A DNA stretch of 59,467 nucleotides from Deltaproteobacteria bacterium (GCA_030648035.1 JAUSII010000092.1:1-59467), one strand, 5' to 3'. Shown: positions 47,665 to 57,742, counted from the first letter of the stretch. Numbers and translations: made by a program. The notes: generated by a model from the letters alone, not told the origin.

Positions 47665-48801
47665 ATGCAGAACAAGTTGACTATTGTCATTCCGACCAAG
47701 AACCGAAGTCGTTTTTTGGGGAAGTTGCTCCAATATCATTCCGGTATGAATTTTGGCGGGACTATTTTGATCGGGGATGCCAGTGATCCTCTTGAATATC
47801 AAAAGGGGAAGGAGATCGTTGAAAGTGCCCAACAAAAACTGAAAGTGGCGCATTATCAGCATACCACCAACACTTCCCTGATCGAGGGGATCAATCTGTT
47901 GTTGGCTGAGGTGATAACGCCCTATGCCGTTTTGTCTGGGGATGACGATTTTTTGGTGCCAGGTGAGTTGGATCGTTGTGTGCAGTTTTTGGAGCAGAAT
48001 CGGGATTATAGTTGTGCTTGTGGACAGCAGACCTATGTTTTTGTCCGACGTCTTTCTGACACCAGTATGAAGGTGGATCGGGTGACGGCCGGATATGTCA
48101 TGAACCATGAAAATGCCTCTGCGATGCAAAGACTTGTGGAATATGTCAGTCACGGCCGGGCGAACAATACTTTCTCCGTTCAAAGAACGGATGGCATGCG
48201 GGAACGCTGGAGAAAGGCATCGGACATCGGTTTGGACACGACCAAATATCATGGATGTCTTCATGAAGTCTCTGTCAATGTTGTGAGTCTTATCCAGGGA
48301 AAACAAAAAAAATTTCAAAATCTCTATCATGCCATGTTGCGGCACAATGAAAGAATCGAGGCAACCAGTGTCAGCTGGGATATCCGCTGGATTGAACGCA
48401 TGGCCAAATGGGACTGGTCCAAAGAAGTGTTGCAGATGCTGGATTGGTGGGCGGTGGAACTGATGGCATTTGAAAAACTGGAGAAAGAAAAGGCGTATGA
48501 TGTGGCCGAGGCGGTGTTTTTGTCGTGGATGGGTTCTTTCATTACAGATTGCCGCAATTCACTTTTTGAGAAGAATAATTTGGCTCCAAAATACCGCAAA
48601 AATTCCAAGGAATACATTTTGCAATCCCTTAAAAAGATGGCCTTGGTTCGGCGTGTCTGGGAACGTGTGCGTGGCGGAAAGAAAATATCGCTCTCTGTTT
48701 TCCTGGACAAAAAATCTATGTATTTTGAGGATTTCATGCCTATATACCGCGAGTTAACCGAACAGGGAGTAAGTCAGGAGAGCCGTAAGCATGCCCAATG
48801 A
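47665..48801 (+). CDS. TIGR00180-like glycosyltransferase, paralog of 33899-35002
   Basis: LTIVIPTKNRSRFLGKLLQYH...LIGDASD; LSGDDDFLVPGELDRCV; FMPIYREL C-term. Confidence 0.75.
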   Translation: MQNKLTIVIPTKNRSRFLGKLLQYHSGMNFGGTILIGDASDPLEYQKGKEIVESAQQKLKVAHYQHTTNTSLIEGINLLLAEVITPYAVLSGDDDFLVPGELDRCVQFLEQNRDYSCACGQQTYVFVRRLSDTSMKVDRVTAGYVMNHENASAMQRLVEYVSHGRANNTFSVQRTDGMRERWRKASDIGLDTTKYHGCLHEVSVNVVSLIQGKQKKFQNLYHAMLRHNERIEATSVSWDIRWIERMAKWDWSKEVLQMLDWWAVELMAFEKLEKEKAYDVAEAVFLSWMGSFITDCRNSLFEKNNLAPKYRKNSKEYILQSLKKMALVRRVWERVRGGKKISLSVFLDKKSMYFEDFMPIYRELTEQGVSQESRKHAQ

Positions 48802-50008
48802 TCTGATCCGATATTCGAGCCAGTCGATTGATGACGACGATATTAAAGAGGTGATTGCCGCCTTGAAGTCGTCTCATCTGGCGCAGGGCCCCCGTATTGC
48901 CGCCTTTGAAAACGCGGTCTCTCTTTTTTGCAGTGCCCCGTTTGCGGTTGCCTGTTCCAGTGGCACCGCCGCTCTGCATATCGCCTGCATGGCCGCGGGT
49001 GTGGAACCGGGCGATGAAGTGATCACCTCACCCATCACGTTTGTGGCCTCCGCCAATTGCGCCGTCTATTGCGGTGGTAAACCGGTTTTTGCCGACATCG
49101 ACCCCGCCACTTATAATATTTTGCCCGAAGAGATCGCAAAGAAAATCACCGCAAAGACCAAGGCCGTTATTCCGGTCCATTTTGCCGGACAGAGTTGCGA
49201 CATGGAGGCGATTGTGAATGTGGTGAGAAATGCCGAGAAAAAATTCGGCCACAAAATTACGATCATTGAAGATGCCTCGCATGCCCTTGGGTCGAAGTAT
49301 AAAAAAAGAGCGATCGGTTCCTGTGCTTTTTCCGACATGACTGTGCTCAGTTTTCATCCGGTGAAACACATCACCACCGGAGAAGGGGGGATGGTTCTCA
49401 CTGCCGACAAAAATCTGGGGAACCGTCTCAAGCGTTTTCGGTCGCACGGGATCACGAGCAACGCAGAAGAACTGGTCTGCCCGGAAGAGGCCTGGGACAA
49501 GAGCGAAGCCCAACCTGTATTGAAGACCTGGTATTATGAGCAGAACGATTTGGGTTACAACTATCGCATCACCGACATCCAGTCGGCTTTGGGAATTTCG
49601 CAGCTGAAAAAACTTCCAAAATTTGTCCAACGCCGTCGTGAGATTGTGAATCTTTATAATGAGAGCTTCGCCGGAATGAAAAACGTTCAAATTCCTTTTG
49701 AAAAATCGTTTTCAGAGAGCAATTTTCATCTCTATGTCCCGCAGTTCGATTTTGAAAAGATGGGGGTGAGCCGGGCTCATTTTATGCAGGAACTTAAAAA
49801 CAAAAACATACAGACCCAGGTCCATTATGTTCCTGTTTATACCCAGCCTTATTATCGAAAAAAATTCGGCACTGCGTGGGGAGATTGTCCCAATGCGGAG
49901 AGTTATTATCAGAAATGTCTCTCCATTCCCTTGTATCCGGCGATGACCGATGAAGAGGCCCGTCATGTGATTTCTGCCGTCAAGGCTCTGGCCAGGGGGA
50001 AAAAATGA
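48791..50008 (+). CDS. pseC: PseC-like UDP-4-amino-sugar transaminase (DegT family)
   Basis: IRYSSQSIDDDDIKEVIAALKSSHLAQGPRIAAFE; SSGTAALHIA; VLSFHPVKHITTGEGGMV. Confidence 0.85.
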   Translation: MPNDLIRYSSQSIDDDDIKEVIAALKSSHLAQGPRIAAFENAVSLFCSAPFAVACSSGTAALHIACMAAGVEPGDEVITSPITFVASANCAVYCGGKPVFADIDPATYNILPEEIAKKITAKTKAVIPVHFAGQSCDMEAIVNVVRNAEKKFGHKITIIEDASHALGSKYKKRAIGSCAFSDMTVLSFHPVKHITTGEGGMVLTADKNLGNRLKRFRSHGITSNAEELVCPEEAWDKSEAQPVLKTWYYEQNDLGYNYRITDIQSALGISQLKKLPKFVQRRREIVNLYNESFAGMKNVQIPFEKSFSESNFHLYVPQFDFEKMGVSRAHFMQELKNKNIQTQVHYVPVYTQPYYRKKFGTAWGDCPNAESYYQKCLSIPLYPAMTDEEARHVISAVKALARGKK

Positions 50009-50994
50009 GCCTCTCTGTCTTGGTCATCGGCTGTGGTTCCATCGGACGGCGACACATCAAAATTTTGAAGCAACAGGGGATTAACGTGTCCGGTTTTGAT
50101 CTGAACCCCGCTCTTCTCAAGAGCCTTCAGGGAGAGATTCCAGTTTTTGACAATCTGGAGACGGCACTGAAAGAAAAACCATCCGCCTGTTTTGTTTGTA
50201 CTCCGAACAATACACATATCCCTCTGGCTCTCGATCTGGCGCAGAAAAAAATCCCCTTCTTTCTTGAAAAGCCGCTCTCTCACAATTGGGAAGGGGTGGA
50301 GGATCTCATCTCACTCGTGAAAAAAAACAATCTTGTCACGTTGGTCGGATGCAATTTGCGTTTCGTGAAATCGTTAAAAAAAGTCAAAGAGATGATCGGA
50401 GAGGGTGTGATCGGAAAAATTCTCTCCGTGCGGGCGCAATGCGGTTTTTATCTCCCCTCTTGGAGACCGCATCTCGATTATCGTGAAAATTACAGTTCCC
50501 AGCGTTCTCAAGGTGGTGGAGTGATTTTGGACAATGTGCATGAGATCGATTATCTCCAGTGGATTTTGGGTCGGCCCAAAGATGTTTTCTGCAGGGCGAG
50601 AAAGTTGAGCCATTTGGAGCTGGATGTGGAAGATATGGCCGAGATTCTTTTTTCATTTGAAGAGAATGTCTTCGCCCAACTGCATCTCGATTATCTCCAA
50701 AAAAGCTATCGCCGCTCCTGTGAATTCATTGGGGAAAAAGGGCTCATCATCTGGGACTACATCAAAAAGGAGACCCGGATTTGCACAGAGGGGAATAATC
50801 AGTGGACTGTTTTGAACGACGATATCAATCTGGAATTAAACCAGATGTATATCGATCAGCTTAACCATTTTATCAAATGTCTTCAGGGGGAAGAAAAATC
50901 GTGCAACGATGTGGAAGAGGCCGCCTTTACTTTAAAAGTGGCGCTCACATGTCATGCCTCTGAAAAATCTGGAACCATTTTGAACATTCACTAA
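50005..50994 (+). CDS. Gfo/Idh/MocA family oxidoreductase, related to 10510-11505
   Basis: VLVIGCGSIGRRHIKIL; FLEKPLSHN; GGGVILDNVHEIDYLQWILG. Confidence 0.88.
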   Translation: MSLSVLVIGCGSIGRRHIKILKQQGINVSGFDLNPALLKSLQGEIPVFDNLETALKEKPSACFVCTPNNTHIPLALDLAQKKIPFFLEKPLSHNWEGVEDLISLVKKNNLVTLVGCNLRFVKSLKKVKEMIGEGVIGKILSVRAQCGFYLPSWRPHLDYRENYSSQRSQGGGVILDNVHEIDYLQWILGRPKDVFCRARKLSHLELDVEDMAEILFSFEENVFAQLHLDYLQKSYRRSCEFIGEKGLIIWDYIKKETRICTEGNNQWTVLNDDINLELNQMYIDQLNHFIKCLQGEEKSCNDVEEAAFTLKVALTCHASEKSGTILNIH

Positions 50995-51008
50995 CAAGGA
51001 GAAATAGC

Positions 51009-51995
51009 ATGCAAAACAAAATATTCATCATCGCCGAAGCGGCGCAAGGGTATGAAGGAAGTCTGGAGAAGGCCAAGTTGCTTCTGAAGGGGGCCATCGC
51101 AAGTGGCGCCGATGCTTTCAAAATACAAATTTTCGCGACAGACGAGCTGGCCCGTCACGATTACAAATATTTTTCCCTTTTTCAAACGCTGGAAATGCCG
51201 ATGGCATCTTGGGCAGAGCTGATCCATGAAGCCAAATCGAACGGGCTCAAATTTTATGCCGATGTTTTTGGCCTGGAGACGGCACAAAAACTGCATGAGC
51301 TGAAAGTGGACGGCTACAAAATCCACTGCTCCGATGTCTCCAATCCGCCTCTTCTCGAATTTCTCTCCAAGACCGGTGCTTCGCTTCTCCTGTCTTGCGG
51401 GGGAAGCACGCTGGAGGAGATCGAAAACGCACTCAAAATTCTCTCCAATGGGATCAGCCCTGTCTCTCTCCTGACCGGCTTTCAGGGAGAGCCTTCTCCC
51501 CTGGAAGAGACCCATTTGAACCGAATCCGTTTTTTGGCGGAGAAATTTGGTCTCCCGGTCGGACTGCAGGACCATGTGGAAGGGGGATGCGAAGAGAGTT
51601 TCCTGATTCCCTATATGGCGATTGGCGCCGGAGCGGCGATTATCGAAAAACATATCACCCTCTCCAGACTGCTTCAGATGGAAGATTACGGATCGGCCCT
51701 CACGCCCGAAGAATTCCAGCGGTTTGTCAAGACGATCCGAACTCTCGAAGTGGCGGTTGGCGTCAATGGTTTTGAATTGAGCGCCAAGGAGAATCAATAT
51801 CGGACTCTAATGAAAAAACATGTGGTGGCCAAGGTCGATTTGAATCCGGGAACTGTTCTTTCCTATGACAATATGGCCCTCAAAAGGACGGCAGAAAATA
51901 ATGTGCCGCTCTTTTCCAGCGCCGGTCTCGTCGGAAAAAAGACAGCGACTGTCGTTAAAAAGGATCAGATCATTTTGCCGGAGATGCTTTCATGA
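51009..51995 (+). CDS. divergent NeuB-family synthase with SAF domain
   Basis: FIIAEAAQGYEGSLEKA; DAFKIQIF; VGLQDHVEGG; AAIIEKHITLSR; SAF-like C-term. Confidence 0.8.
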   Translation: MQNKIFIIAEAAQGYEGSLEKAKLLLKGAIASGADAFKIQIFATDELARHDYKYFSLFQTLEMPMASWAELIHEAKSNGLKFYADVFGLETAQKLHELKVDGYKIHCSDVSNPPLLEFLSKTGASLLLSCGGSTLEEIENALKILSNGISPVSLLTGFQGEPSPLEETHLNRIRFLAEKFGLPVGLQDHVEGGCEESFLIPYMAIGAGAAIIEKHITLSRLLQMEDYGSALTPEEFQRFVKTIRTLEVAVGVNGFELSAKENQYRTLMKKHVVAKVDLNPGTVLSYDNMALKRTAENNVPLFSSAGLVGKKTATVVKKDQIILPEMLS

Positions 51996-52726
51996 AATTG
52001 ATCGCCGCCATTCCCTGCCGCGCGCAGTCGAGCCGTCTGTATGCGAAACCTCTCCAACATATCGATGTGGAGAACAAGGTGACGATACTCGAATATCTGG
52101 TGCGGCAGATCCGAATGCAAAAAGAGGTCTCCGATATTGTTTTGGCTGTCGGTGAGGGACCGGAGAATACCCCGTTTCTCGATCTGGCCCAAAAAATGGA
52201 GATCAGTGCGGTAGTGGGAGACACAGAAGAGGTGATGTCGCGTATGATTTGCGCTGCCAAAAGTGTCGGGGGTGACACCATTTTACGCATCACCAGCGAA
52301 TGTCCTTTTATTTATTTCGATACTTTTACGGAAGTATTTGAGCTGCATTGCAAAGAGAAGTCGGATCTGACGGTCATCGAAAATCTTCCTGATGGCGCTT
52401 ATTATGAGTTGATACAGACCAAAGCCCTTGTCCGTTCGTATGAGATGGGACATCGTGGGGCCTGGGTGACACTGCATATCAAGGAGCACCCGGAGATTTT
52501 CAAAACTTTAAAATTGCAACCCCTGAAGGAATTGTGTCGACCCGAGTTGAGGATAACCGTCGATTATCCGGAAGACCTGATGGGGGTTAGGGCTATTTAT
52601 TCGGCATTAAAAGGGGAAAAACAATTTCCAGCTCTTCGTGACATTATCGGTTTCCTCGATGCCCATCCTGTTGTAAGAGGATGGGTCACTGCGCATGAAG
52701 CCGGTGCCGGAAGGATTTGGGATTAG
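51992..52726 (+). CDS. cytidylyltransferase, SpsF/PseF-like
   Basis: LIAAIPCRAQSSRLYAKPL; DIVLAVGEG; ILRITSECPFI. Confidence 0.8.
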   Translation: MKLIAAIPCRAQSSRLYAKPLQHIDVENKVTILEYLVRQIRMQKEVSDIVLAVGEGPENTPFLDLAQKMEISAVVGDTEEVMSRMICAAKSVGGDTILRITSECPFIYFDTFTEVFELHCKEKSDLTVIENLPDGAYYELIQTKALVRSYEMGHRGAWVTLHIKEHPEIFKTLKLQPLKELCRPELRITVDYPEDLMGVRAIYSALKGEKQFPALRDIIGFLDAHPVVRGWVTAHEAGAGRIWD

Positions 52727-52732
52727 AAAAAT

Positions 52733-54424
52733 ATGACGACCGCTCCACAACGTTTTTATCAGCGATTTGGGACTCAAGGTGAGATATTGAGTCTCGATTG
52801 GTCCCGCATCACCACGGAAAAATCATCCCTTGGCTTTGAACCGCGCGCAGAAGGGCTCGATGTTTTGTTTATCAACGCCCCCATTCGCGAGTGGTCTTTT
52901 CCCAACATCATGCCTATTGGACACGGGTATGTCGGCTCCATTACGGTGATGGATGGCCATCGTCTCGATGTACTCGATTTAAATGCCGAGAGAAAAAAAC
53001 CGGTTGAAGATGCCGCCGGTTTTATTCCCTGGGTTGAAGCGCGGGTTTTGGAAAAACTGAAACAAAAAAAACCCGATGTGATCGGACTGGGCGGCATCAT
53101 CACACAATACAGCTGGCTGAAACGGATTGCGCGTCTCTGCAAAGAGACCTATCCCGATGTTCCAATTGTTTTGGGGGGAGGCATCGCCTCGTCCATGCCG
53201 GAATTCATGGTGCGGCGCATGCCGGTCGACATCGCAGTGCAGGAAGAGGGGGAGTCGACTTTTTCAGAAGTTTTGCATCGTCTCGAAATGAAAATATCGC
53301 TCGAGGGTTTGAAGGGGACCGCCTATCGCGACCCTGCTTCGGGCGAGGTGCGCAACAACGGGTTGCGTCCCTCCATTCAATCTCGTCATATGGGGTTGGA
53401 TGGTCTCCCGTGGCCTTTGCGCAAAGCATGGCCGGAAGAAGAGGTCTACAAACGCAATCCCGTCGGGCATCTCAACTGGCAGACCAAATGGATCAACGGG
53501 GCCTCGACCGATTCCAACCAATATTCGGTTTCGATGATCGCCTCGCGCGGTTGTCCTTATGCCGCGAGCGCCTGCGATTATTGTTACGCCGCTTACCTGG
53601 GAAAACTTTATCGGTTGAGAAGTCCCAAAGAAGTGGTCGATGAGATGCAGTTTTTGAAAGAGCAATATGATGTCACCTATATCCATTTTCTGGATGATTT
53701 GATGATGACGAATTACAAGTGGGCTCTGGAACTCTGCGAAGAATTACGACAGAGAAAGGCTGCCACCGGTTTTGAAGTGTTGTGGGGCGGCACTTGTCGC
53801 ACCAATATCATCGCCGACGATGTGATCCGCGCCAAAAAAGAGGGACGCCCACACATGCTCGAGCAGGCGCATGAGGTGGGGATGCGCCAGGCCGGCTTCG
53901 GTGTGGAATCGGCCAGTCCCACCATTTTGAAATCAATCGACAAGAGTGGGCAGACGGTGGAAAAAATGGAAATCTGCATTCGGGAAACACAGAGAATCAT
54001 GGGTTACGCCGATTGTTCTTTCATGATCGGTTCTCCTGGAGAATCGAAACAGACTATGCAGGAGACAGTCGATTTTTGCAGAAGGGTCGGCTTGAAGCCG
54101 GAAGTTTTTTTCTTCACTACCGCCTATCCCGGCACCACCTTCTGGCAGTTGGCCCTAGACAAAGGTTTGATTGGCAAGGCGGTGACGGGAGAATTGGGGC
54201 CTGCCAACGAAGATGTCATCGAACAATATTTTATCCGTCTGGGAGAACAGGGAGAAGAGGTGCGGACCAATTTCAGCGATCTTCCCGATGAAGAGGTAAT
54301 TGAATTATCGTGGTGGGCTATCAATGAATTGGGGGCGCAGAACAAAGTGCGCCATCCCCACACCGGAGAGATTCAGGATCGCAAACGGGCCACGGTGCGT
54401 GGCGCCAGCAAAGCCGATTTGTAG
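52733..54424 (+). CDS. B12-binding-domain radical SAM protein with CX6CX2C motif
   Basis: GLGGIITQYSWLKRI...VLGGGIASS cobalamin-binding-like; SRGCPYAASACDYCYA; AGFGVESASPTIL. Confidence 0.85.
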   Translation: MTTAPQRFYQRFGTQGEILSLDWSRITTEKSSLGFEPRAEGLDVLFINAPIREWSFPNIMPIGHGYVGSITVMDGHRLDVLDLNAERKKPVEDAAGFIPWVEARVLEKLKQKKPDVIGLGGIITQYSWLKRIARLCKETYPDVPIVLGGGIASSMPEFMVRRMPVDIAVQEEGESTFSEVLHRLEMKISLEGLKGTAYRDPASGEVRNNGLRPSIQSRHMGLDGLPWPLRKAWPEEEVYKRNPVGHLNWQTKWINGASTDSNQYSVSMIASRGCPYAASACDYCYAAYLGKLYRLRSPKEVVDEMQFLKEQYDVTYIHFLDDLMMTNYKWALELCEELRQRKAATGFEVLWGGTCRTNIIADDVIRAKKEGRPHMLEQAHEVGMRQAGFGVESASPTILKSIDKSGQTVEKMEICIRETQRIMGYADCSFMIGSPGESKQTMQETVDFCRRVGLKPEVFFFTTAYPGTTFWQLALDKGLIGKAVTGELGPANEDVIEQYFIRLGEQGEEVRTNFSDLPDEEVIELSWWAINELGAQNKVRHPHTGEIQDRKRATVRGASKADL

Positions 54425-54429
54425 GAATC

Positions 54430-55725
54430 ATGGCAAATTATTCCAAAAATCTGGAAGCACTGAAACGGGCGAAACAATTTATTCCCGCCGCGTCGCAGGT
54501 CTACAGCAAAAGTTACAAATATTTTTGCGAAGGGGCCGCACCCGTTTTCGCCGACCGCGGTTTGGGTTCTCACCTTTGGGATATCGACGGCAACGAATTC
54601 ATCGACACAATTCTGGGTCTGGGGGCTGTCACCGTCGGTTATAATGATGAACGGGTCAACAACGCCATTCGCCTGCAACTTGAAAAAGGGATGAGTTTTA
54701 CGCTCCCCTCCATTCTCGAAGCAGAATTGGCCGAGACATTGGCAGAAATTATTCCCTCCGCTGAAATGGTGAAGCTGGTGAAGAACGGTTCCGATGCCAC
54801 CACCGCCGCTGTCCGTTTGGCCAGGGCCCATACCGGCAGAGAGATGATTCTCACCTGCGGGTATCACGGCTGGCATGATTGGTCGATCGGCCTGACGGAA
54901 AAAAATAGTGGTGTTCCCCTCGCTGTTCAAAAACTGACGCAAAAATTCAAATACAATGATTTGGCAGGGCTTGAAAAAAAGTTGGAAGAAAATAAAAATG
55001 GAGTCGCTTGCGTCATCATGGAACCGATCCAGTTGGAATTCCCGCAGAGCGGCTATCTTGAAGGGGTGCGCGCGCTGACACACAAGCACGGAGCTCTTCT
55101 TATTTTTGACGAAGTCGTGACCGGTTTTCGTTTTCATATTCAGGGGGCACAAGGTTACTTCAATGTGACCCCCGACCTCTCCTGCTTTGGAAAGGGAATG
55201 GCCAACGGTGCCGCGGTGTCGGCGGTGGTTGGAAGAAGAGATGTGATGCGGTTGATCGAAGAGGGGGTTTTTATCTCGAGCACTTTTGGCGGTGAGGCCC
55301 TCTCTTTGGCTGCGGCTCTGGAGACAATTGCGATTCTCAAAAAACCGGAGTCTTTTGAAAAAATATGGGAGATGGAAAATCTTCTTTTGATAGGTCTGAA
55401 TGAGACGATTGCATCCCTCGATCTGGGGTCGGTGGCCTACACCTGCCGTTTGCCTGCGCACACCGCTCTCCTATTCAAACCGGTTTCTGAAACTGTTTCA
55501 GCCCTCGATATTCAATCCTATTTTCAACAGGAGGTTTTGAAAGAGGGGATTCTCTATATGGGCGTTCACAATTTCTGTCTGGCCCATTCCAAAGAGGATA
55601 TGCAAAAGATGATTGCCGCCTATTCAAAAACCTTGAAAAAAGTAAAAGAGGTTCTTGGGTCCAAAAATCTGGAGAATCAGATGGAAGGGGCCAAGATCCG
55701 CCCGGTGTTTACCCGCAACGAATAA
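54430..55725 (+). CDS. class III aminotransferase (glutamate-1-semialdehyde aminotransferase-like)
   Basis: GNEFIDTILGLGAVTVGY; GSDATTAAVRLARAHTGR; LIFDEVVTGFR; CFGKGMANGAAVSAVVGRR. Confidence 0.92.
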   Translation: MANYSKNLEALKRAKQFIPAASQVYSKSYKYFCEGAAPVFADRGLGSHLWDIDGNEFIDTILGLGAVTVGYNDERVNNAIRLQLEKGMSFTLPSILEAELAETLAEIIPSAEMVKLVKNGSDATTAAVRLARAHTGREMILTCGYHGWHDWSIGLTEKNSGVPLAVQKLTQKFKYNDLAGLEKKLEENKNGVACVIMEPIQLEFPQSGYLEGVRALTHKHGALLIFDEVVTGFRFHIQGAQGYFNVTPDLSCFGKGMANGAAVSAVVGRRDVMRLIEEGVFISSTFGGEALSLAAALETIAILKKPESFEKIWEMENLLLIGLNETIASLDLGSVAYTCRLPAHTALLFKPVSETVSALDIQSYFQQEVLKEGILYMGVHNFCLAHSKEDMQKMIAAYSKTLKKVKEVLGSKNLENQMEGAKIRPVFTRNE

Positions 55726-55730
55726 ACAAA

Positions 55731-56483
55731 ATGGAATTTGCACTCAAATTATGGTCGACCAACGGCAGCCTCATCTCTGCCGCGCGGGAACTCCATTCAC
55801 AAAAATATTTCGACCGGATTGAGTTGTATGCAGTTCCAAATTCTTACAGACAGGAGATCTCCAAATGGATAGAGCTGGAGATCCCCTATATTATTCATGC
55901 CCCCCATTTTGGACACGGGTTCAATCTCTCTTTGGCTGAAAACTGGGAGAAAAATAGGGAGATGTTCGGTGAGGCGAGACAATATTGCGAAACCTTGAAC
56001 GCCAAAAATATTGTGGTCCATCTGGGAACAAAGGGAACATTGAAAGAGAGCCTTCGCCAATTAAAAGAGTTGGAATATTCCAAAGTGGTCGTCGAAAATA
56101 AACCGCAGATTGCCCTGGATGGAACCACCTGCATCGGCACTTCGCCGGAGAATATAAAAAAGGCGATGGAGACCTGCGACGTCGGGTTCTGTCTCGATCT
56201 CTCCCACGCCACCGCCTATGCAACCTTTCATAAAAAAAATCCCTTCGATATTTTAAAAGAGTTCATCGCCTTGAAGCCGTCCCAGTATCATCTCTCTGAC
56301 GGATTGGTTCAGAATATTCAGGACAAACACATGAATCTGGGGAAAGGGAATTACGATTTGAAAAATATTTTTGCACTGCTTCCCAAAGAGGCACTTATCG
56401 TCTTGGAGACACCCAAGACCTCTGATGTCTGTCTTGACGTCTTTGTAGATGAGATTCATTTTATTCGGGAGCATCTGTCATGA
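55731..56483 (+). CDS. TIM-barrel sugar phosphate isomerase/epimerase-like (AP endonuclease 2 family)
   Basis: IIHAPHFGHGFNLSLA; KNIVVHLGTKGTLKESL; FCLDLSHA; YHLSDG. Confidence 0.7.
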   Translation: MEFALKLWSTNGSLISAARELHSQKYFDRIELYAVPNSYRQEISKWIELEIPYIIHAPHFGHGFNLSLAENWEKNREMFGEARQYCETLNAKNIVVHLGTKGTLKESLRQLKELEYSKVVVENKPQIALDGTTCIGTSPENIKKAMETCDVGFCLDLSHATAYATFHKKNPFDILKEFIALKPSQYHLSDGLVQNIQDKHMNLGKGNYDLKNIFALLPKEALIVLETPKTSDVCLDVFVDEIHFIREHLS

Positions 56484-57742
56484 AAATTCTATTTTTAGGA
56501 TATCCCGATTCTTCGCTGATCCCTTTTTTAAAAAGCTTCGGTGACACTGTCACCGTGGTGGAGTCTGACAAAAAAATCGCACCAGAATGGGTTCGCTCGA
56601 ACGGTTTCGATTTTCTTTTGAGCTACGGCTATCTCCATATCTTGAAAAAAGATATTCTGGGACAGTTTTCAGGAAGGGCTATCAACCTGCACATTGCTCT
56701 TCTCCCATGGAACCGTGGAAAGGATCCCAACTTTTGGAGTTTTGTCGAAGGGAGTCCCAAGGGGGTGACGATTCATCTGTTGGATGAAGGGGTCGATACG
56801 GGAGATATTCTGGTTCAAAAGGAGATTTCATTTTCTAATCATGAGACGCTTCGTTCAAGCTATGCGATACTTCGCAATGAAATCGAAAAACTTTTTTTTC
56901 AAAACTGGGAAAAGATTCGCAGTCTTGCCTGCACTGTCACAAAACAATCTGACGGTGGGAGTTTTCATAAGGCATCGGAAAAAGAATCGCTGTTGCATCT
57001 GTTGACGGAAGGTTGGGAGACCCCCGTTAGAAATCTGATTGCCTATGGCCAGAAAAATGAAAATTATCTGGTGCTGGGGAACAGACCGTGGAGCGTCAAA
57101 ACATTTGAAGAGACTCTTAAAAATTGGTCCGGGCGCTGGCATTTCATTGGGACAAAAGAGGGGTTGACGCTGGAAGCGGTGGAAAAAATAAAACCGAAAT
57201 ATCTTTTTTTTCTCCACTGGTCATGGATTGTTCCCAAAGAGATTTTAAATCGGTTTGAATGTGTTTGCTTTCACATGACCGATCTCCCCTTTGGTCGCGG
57301 TGGAACACCTCTGCAGAATCTTATTTTACAAGGGTTTGAGAGAACAAAGCTTTCCGCTTTTCGGATGACTTCGGAAGTGGATGGCGGCCCGATTTATATG
57401 AAAGAAGCTCTCTCTTTGGAGGGGAATGCCGATGCCATTTATCACCGCTCCAATCTTCTCTCGGCGCAGATGATCGGACGTCTTGTGGCAGAAAATCCGA
57501 AACCGGTGGATCAAACGGGCGAGGTGGTTCATTTTCGGCGCCGCAAACCCGAAGAGAGTGCCTTACCCTTTCTCTCTTCTGCAAAAGAGTTCTACAATTT
57601 TATACGGATGCTCGATGCGGAGGGATATCCCAAGGCCTTTGCCGACTTTGGTCCTTTTCGTTTTGAATGGAGTGGGGCTGTGCTAAAGGATGGAGTACTT
57701 GAGGCCGATGTGAACTTTAAATTGAAGGAGACCCAAAAATGA
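56480..57742 (+). CDS. tandem-domain formyltransferase (two formyl_trans_N-like domains)
   Basis: Domain 1 INLHIALLPWNRGKDPNFW...HLLDEGVDTGDILV; domain 2 VCFHMTDLPFGRGGTPLQNLI...MTSEVDGGPIYMKEALSL. Confidence 0.85.
   Translation: MKILFLGYPDSSLIPFLKSFGDTVTVVESDKKIAPEWVRSNGFDFLLSYGYLHILKKDILGQFSGRAINLHIALLPWNRGKDPNFWSFVEGSPKGVTIHLLDEGVDTGDILVQKEISFSNHETLRSSYAILRNEIEKLFFQNWEKIRSLACTVTKQSDGGSFHKASEKESLLHLLTEGWETPVRNLIAYGQKNENYLVLGNRPWSVKTFEETLKNWSGRWHFIGTKEGLTLEAVEKIKPKYLFFLHWSWIVPKEILNRFECVCFHMTDLPFGRGGTPLQNLILQGFERTKLSAFRMTSEVDGGPIYMKEALSLEGNADAIYHRSNLLSAQMIGRLVAENPKPVDQTGEVVHFRRRKPEESALPFLSSAKEFYNFIRMLDAEGYPKAFADFGPFRFEWSGAVLKDGVLEADVNFKLKETQK

Noticed and set aside
54373-55461. 362-aa minus-strand ORF
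   Set aside because: Antisense to the class III aminotransferase, which carries intact PLP motifs.
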